A stretch of DNA of 47,482 nucleotides, taken from contig PWUB01000355.1 in the NCBI GenBank assembly GCA_003563755.1, forward strand, positions 1 through 47,482, written 5' to 3'. The DNA comes from Clostridia bacterium. Its GTDB lineage: Bacteria > Bacillota_E > SLMV01 > PUMD01. Below the pieces are notes generated by a model that was not told the DNA's origin, ran no database searches, and worked only from the letters and a program-made list of their open reading frames with translations. A program made the translations under genes and the position numbers. Of this stretch, positions 44,343-47,482 are shown one piece after another. Position 1 is the first letter of the stretch. Each line of letters starts with the position of its first letter.

Positions 44343-44948
44343 ATGGGCTACGATGATCTGCTTACGGAGACTGTCAGTGTCGCGCGGCGCGCCTACGGGT
44401 TGAGGCTTACGCCCGGAACCTCCGGCAATATCAGCATGAGGGTGCAGAACGATCCAACTGTGATCATGGTCTCAGCCTCGGGAACCTCCACGGGGGATCT
44501 CACCGCCTCACATCTCGTACGCTACCCGGTGATGCCTGGCGAGGAGAGGGCGCCTTCCATCGAGGCAGAACTGCACCGCGGCATCTACGAGGTCCTGTGC
44601 GCTGTGGGATCAGTGCTTCACTACCACGGAGCATGGACGGTCCTCGCCGGTGAGACCGGTGCAGAAGCATGGCGTCCGCTCATTGAGATGCCCGAGTTGG
44701 ATGCGGTTGCGCCCGGGGGAGAGATACCGGTGGTCAAGCGTCTACCTGCAGGCAGCCCCGAGCTGGCCGCCCAGTCGTCGGCGTTGGCTGTGAAATCGGG
44801 TGCAGCGGCGATCATCCTCCGGGGTCATGGAGGGGTCACCTGGGGTTCGAATCCCCGACAGGCCCTGTTTCGTGCTGAGATTCTGGAGAACCTGGCCAAG
44901 ATCGACTACTTGATGCGTGCCGCGAAGGTGAAGGGAGAAAGAAACTGA
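44343..44948 (+). CDS. class II aldolase/adducin family protein (aldolase or MtnB-like dehydratase)
   Basis: A 201-residue zinc aldolase-fold protein. It begins LLTETVSVARRAYGLRLTPGTSGNISMRV (the LTxGTSGN motif) and has EAELHRGIYE, the zinc ligands in VLHYHGAW and the third in IILRGHGGVTWG. The acid Glu of the family is in SIEAELH. Next to mtnA it could be MtnB (methylthioribulose-1-P dehydratase) or, as seen for aldolase-MtnA pairs, an aldolase splitting 5-deoxyribulose or methylthioribulose phosphate into DHAP and an aldehyde. ATG 44343 follows GGGAG by six bases. Other methionine salvage genes are absent. Confidence 0.82.
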   Translation: MGYDDLLTETVSVARRAYGLRLTPGTSGNISMRVQNDPTVIMVSASGTSTGDLTASHLVRYPVMPGEERAPSIEAELHRGIYEVLCAVGSVLHYHGAWTVLAGETGAEAWRPLIEMPELDAVAPGGEIPVVKRLPAGSPELAAQSSALAVKSGAAAIILRGHGGVTWGSNPRQALFRAEILENLAKIDYLMRAAKVKGERN

Positions 44949-46087
44949 TGCTGACACCGGTGAGGTGGCGTGAGGACGGGTACCTGCAGCTTCTCGACCA
45001 GAGGCTTTTGCCGGAGACAGAGAGATGGAACTGCTACCGCAGAGCCGATGAAGTGGCGGCCGCCATCAAGGACATGGTGGTGCGCGGGGCACCTGCTATT
45101 GGGGTGACGGCGGCCTACGGAATGGTCCTGGGCGCCCTGGAGCTGGTCCACTCAGAGCGATGTGAGGCAGGCGCTGAAGGAGAACACGTGCGCGGCGGGA
45201 TCGGTACCAAGAGCCAGGAGTACATGGATCATCTACTGCGGGTGGGTAACCAGCTGGATGCGAGCAGGCCCACGGCCTCCAACCTGGGCTGGGCGGTGAG
45301 ACGGCAGCTGCAAGCAGCTGCGAATATCGTGGCCGAGGACGGCTCAGCCTCCGATCTGTACGCCGGGCTCTTGAAATGCGCACAGCGTATTCACGCCGAC
45401 GATGTGCAGTGCTGCCGGGAGATCGGTAGGCACGGAGCTGCGCTCCTCTCCAGCGGGGACCGGGTGCTGACTCACTGCAACGCGGGAGCCCTCGCCACGG
45501 GGGGATACGGTACCGCTCTGGGGGTGATCCGATTCGCCCATGAAGCGGAGATGAACATCAGTGTCTATGCCACCGAGACCCGACCCTTCCTGCAGGGGGC
45601 GAGATTGACGTCCTGGGAGCTGTCCAGGGAAGGAATACCGGTTCGTCTGCTGGCGGATAGTGCAGCGGGCGTCATGATGAGCAAGGGTGAGGTGGACGCG
45701 GTTGTGGTCGGAGCAGACCGCATCACCGCCAACGGTGACACGGCGAACAAGGTAGGTACCTATCTGCTGGCACTGGCTGCACGCGACAACGGGATTCCTT
45801 TCTACGTCGCCGCGCCGATCTCAACGCTCGACTGTGAGGTTCCCGACCGCCAGGGGATAGAGATCGAGCGTCGTGACAGCAGCGAGGTAACGGAGTTCAT
45901 GGGCAGACGTATCGCACCGGACATGGTGGACGCGGTCAACTACGCCTTTGACATAACTCCCGCGTCCCTGATCACGGCGATAATCACCGAGCGTGGGGTC
46001 GTGGAACCGCCCTTCGAGGAGCAGCTGAGGCGACTCAAGATACAAGCGGATGAAGAAAACGCTTTTGGAGGTGATGAGCGTGCTTGA
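44948..46087 (+). CDS. mtnA: S-methyl-5-thioribose-1-phosphate isomerase (MtnA family)
   Basis: A 379-residue eIF2B-related isomerase that opens MTR-1-P, or 5-deoxyribose-1-P, to the ribulose form. Motifs are IKDMVVRGAPAIGVTAAYGM, SNLGWAVRR, the catalytic Cys in VLTHCNAGALATGGYGTALGV (about residue 177) and Asp in VVVGADRITANGDTANKVGTYLLA. ATG 44948 shares one base with the aldolase stop. It overlaps serS by eight bases. Confidence 0.93.
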   Translation: MLTPVRWREDGYLQLLDQRLLPETERWNCYRRADEVAAAIKDMVVRGAPAIGVTAAYGMVLGALELVHSERCEAGAEGEHVRGGIGTKSQEYMDHLLRVGNQLDASRPTASNLGWAVRRQLQAAANIVAEDGSASDLYAGLLKCAQRIHADDVQCCREIGRHGAALLSSGDRVLTHCNAGALATGGYGTALGVIRFAHEAEMNISVYATETRPFLQGARLTSWELSREGIPVRLLADSAAGVMMSKGEVDAVVVGADRITANGDTANKVGTYLLALAARDNGIPFYVAAPISTLDCEVPDRQGIEIERRDSSEVTEFMGRRIAPDMVDAVNYAFDITPASLITAIITERGVVEPPFEEQLRRLKIQADEENAFGGDERA

Positions 46088-47366
46088 TATGAGGTTTATC
46101 CGGAGCCAGCCGGAAGTAGTCAAGGAGGCTATCCGGCTCAAGGGTGAAGACGAGGTGGATATAGACGGACTGCTCGAGCGCGATGAACGCTGGCGCGAAT
46201 ACCTACAGGAACTGGAGTCGCTGCGCGCGGAACGAAACAGCGCCTCGAAGGAAATAGGCCGTCGCAAACAGGCGGGTGAAGACGCGGAAGAGCTCATTGA
46301 GGCGGTGAGACGGGTCAATGACAGGATCGCCGCACTGGATGAAACCGTGTCCGAATTGGAGGGGTCAATCAACAGCGACGTACTCCGCATACCCAACGTA
46401 CCTCACCCGGACGTGCCCTTCGGTGTTGATGAGGATGACAATGTTGAGGTGAGGCGCTGGAAGGAGCCCCGGTCGTTCTCCTTTGAGCCGAAGGCACACT
46501 GGGACATAGGAGTCGCGCTGGGTGTCATAGACTTCGAGGGAGCCGCGAGGATTGCCGGTTCCAGGTTCAACATCCTCAGGGGTGATGCCTCGAGACTCAG
46601 CCGTGCCCTGATCAACTTCATGCTCGACCTGCATGTGGACCAGCACGGCTACCAGGAGATCTATCCGCCCTTCCTCGTCAACCGTGAGTCCATGGTCGGC
46701 ACCGGGCAGCTCCCGAAGTTCGCCGATGACGTTTTTCACGTGGAGAAGTACGACTTCTTCCTGATTCCCACTGCAGAGGTTCCAGTGACGAACCTGTGCC
46801 GCGGGCAGATCCTCAGGGCTGACGATCTACCGATGAAGTTCGTCGCCTATTCGCCTTGTTTTCGATCTGAAGCCGGCGCAGCAGGACGCGACACCCGCGG
46901 CCTGATACGTCAGCACCAGTTCGACAAAGTGGAGCTGGTGCATTACACCGAACCTGAGAGGTCGTATGATGCCCAGGAAGAAATCGTCAACCATGCGGAG
47001 ACGGTGCTGAAGATGCTGGATCTGCCGTACAGGGTAATGCTGATGTGCACGGGAGATACCGGTTTCGGGCAGTCGAAGAAGTATGATCTCGACGTATGGA
47101 TGCCGAGCTACGGAGACTACGTGGAGATTTCGTCGGTCAGCAATTTCACGGACTTTCAGGCGAGACGAAGCGGAATTCGATTCAGGAGGGCCGAGGACGC
47201 GAGACCGGAGTTCGTTCACACTCTCAACGGAAGCGGACTTCCCGTCGGACGGGTGATCGCGGCGGTGTTGGAAAACTACCAGAACGCCGATGGTACTGTC
47301 ACTGTACCCGAGCCTCTGCGTCCCTACATGGGTGGACGCCAGTTGATAGAGAGCCTGCGGGCTTGA
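46080..47366 (+). CDS. serS: seryl-tRNA synthetase
   Basis: A 428-residue class II synthetase. The start LDMRFIRSQPEVVKEAI matches the family N-terminus. The long antiparallel coiled-coil arm (about 30-100) grips the tRNA-Ser long variable arm. Motif 2 lies in FRSEAGAAGRDTRGLIRQHQF, and motif 3 in NGSGLPVGRVIAAVLENYQ. TAEVPVTNL binds serine. GTG 46080 is eight bases after GGAGG; ATG 46074 lies closer and is less likely. Last gene of the T-box operon. Confidence 0.97.
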   Translation: MLDMRFIRSQPEVVKEAIRLKGEDEVDIDGLLERDERWREYLQELESLRAERNSASKEIGRRKQAGEDAEELIEAVRRVNDRIAALDETVSELEGSINSDVLRIPNVPHPDVPFGVDEDDNVEVRRWKEPRSFSFEPKAHWDIGVALGVIDFEGAARIAGSRFNILRGDASRLSRALINFMLDLHVDQHGYQEIYPPFLVNRESMVGTGQLPKFADDVFHVEKYDFFLIPTAEVPVTNLCRGQILRADDLPMKFVAYSPCFRSEAGAAGRDTRGLIRQHQFDKVELVHYTEPERSYDAQEEIVNHAETVLKMLDLPYRVMLMCTGDTGFGQSKKYDLDVWMPSYGDYVEISSVSNFTDFQARRSGIRFRRAEDARPEFVHTLNGSGLPVGRVIAAVLENYQNADGTVTVPEPLRPYMGGRQLIESLRA

Positions 47367-47390
47367 TGATAAATCAGAATCCGGTACAAT
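47363..47390 (+). promoter_or_regulatory. promoter of the tRNA-Ser gene
   Basis: TTGATG (47363-47368), 16 bases, TACAAT (47385-47390). The -35 overlaps the serS stop region. Predicted start near 47397, about 12 bases before the tRNA. Confidence 0.5.
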
Positions 47391-47408
47391 GGATATCGTA
47401 GCACAAGC

Positions 47409-47482
47409 GGAGGGGTGCCGGAGTCTGGTTGATCGGAACGGTCTTGAAAACCGTCGAGGGTTCTGCCCTCCGTGGGTTCGAA
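47409..47482 (+). tRNA. tRNA-Ser(UGA), 3' end outside the window
   Basis: The 5' acceptor strand GGAGGGG is followed by TG and a D arm. The anticodon stem ACGGT/ACCGT encloses CTTGAAA, giving anticodon TGA (47445-47447). The long variable arm GAGGG-TTCTG-CCCTC marks a class II tRNA. The T arm starts (TGGGTTCGAA) as the window ends, so the 3' acceptor strand is not seen. It lies just after serS. Confidence 0.93.

Noticed and set aside
46732..46749. Second parS-like site (TTTTTCACGTGGAGAA) in serS
   Set aside because: Four mismatches to the consensus and no symmetry; a chance match in coding sequence.

Overview
The window is a GC-rich chromosomal segment centred on a replication origin (oriC, about 31.2-33.6 kb). 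Gene content and order point to an endospore-forming Bacillota (clostridial or deep-branching high-GC Firmicutes). Supporting signs are the order rpmH / dnaA-dnaN-yaaA-recF-remB-gyrB-gyrA, the spore-associated yyaC gene, a Noc paralogue beside parA-parB, DUF951 and UPF0180 proteins, a T-box riboswitch, and GGAGG-type ribosome sites with many GTG and TTG starts. I cannot name a species.

Layout: nearly everything left of oriC is on the minus strand and everything right of it is on the plus strand, so transcription follows replication. The only exception is yyaC at 9.3 kb. Reading outwards to the left from oriC, the genes are rpmH-rnpA-yidD-yidC-khpB, then mnmE-mnmG-rsmG. Next come a TrpR-like regulator (yerC) and a nine-gene histidine operon (hisZGDCBHAF-IE). 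The chromosome-segregation cluster noc-parA-parB follows, with a perfect parS palindrome. Beyond it are DUF554, an M23 peptidase with a bactofilin, a lipid kinase, a phosphoribosyltransferase, UPF0180, yyaC (plus strand), a YkvI-like transporter, a TPR/membrane cluster of unknown role, a DMT transporter, CvpA, MscS, DUF951 and ychF. The arm ends with rpsF-ssb-rpsR, a MazG-like gene and the start of a YybS gene.

To the right, dnaA, a dnaA-dnaN spacer with a DnaA box and a six- to seven-fold DnaA-trio repeat, dnaN, yaaA (no ordinary start codon), recF, a DciA-like gene and remB are followed by an arsR-arsC pair. A structured gyrB leader, gyrB, gyrA and an AIR-synthase-like gene come next. A T-box leader then controls a class II aldolase-mtnA-serS operon, and a class II tRNA-Ser(UGA) runs off the window end.

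The most interesting signals are regulatory or structural. They are the long perfect DnaA-trio, a promoter-overlapping palindrome between yerC and the his operon, the T-box with a probable serine specifier in front of nucleoside-salvage genes, the AUC-start candidate for yaaA, a structured leader with a terminator-like hairpin before gyrB, and Arg in place of the quinolone-contact Ser of GyrA. I saw no prophage, insertion sequence, CRISPR array or obviously novel defence system.
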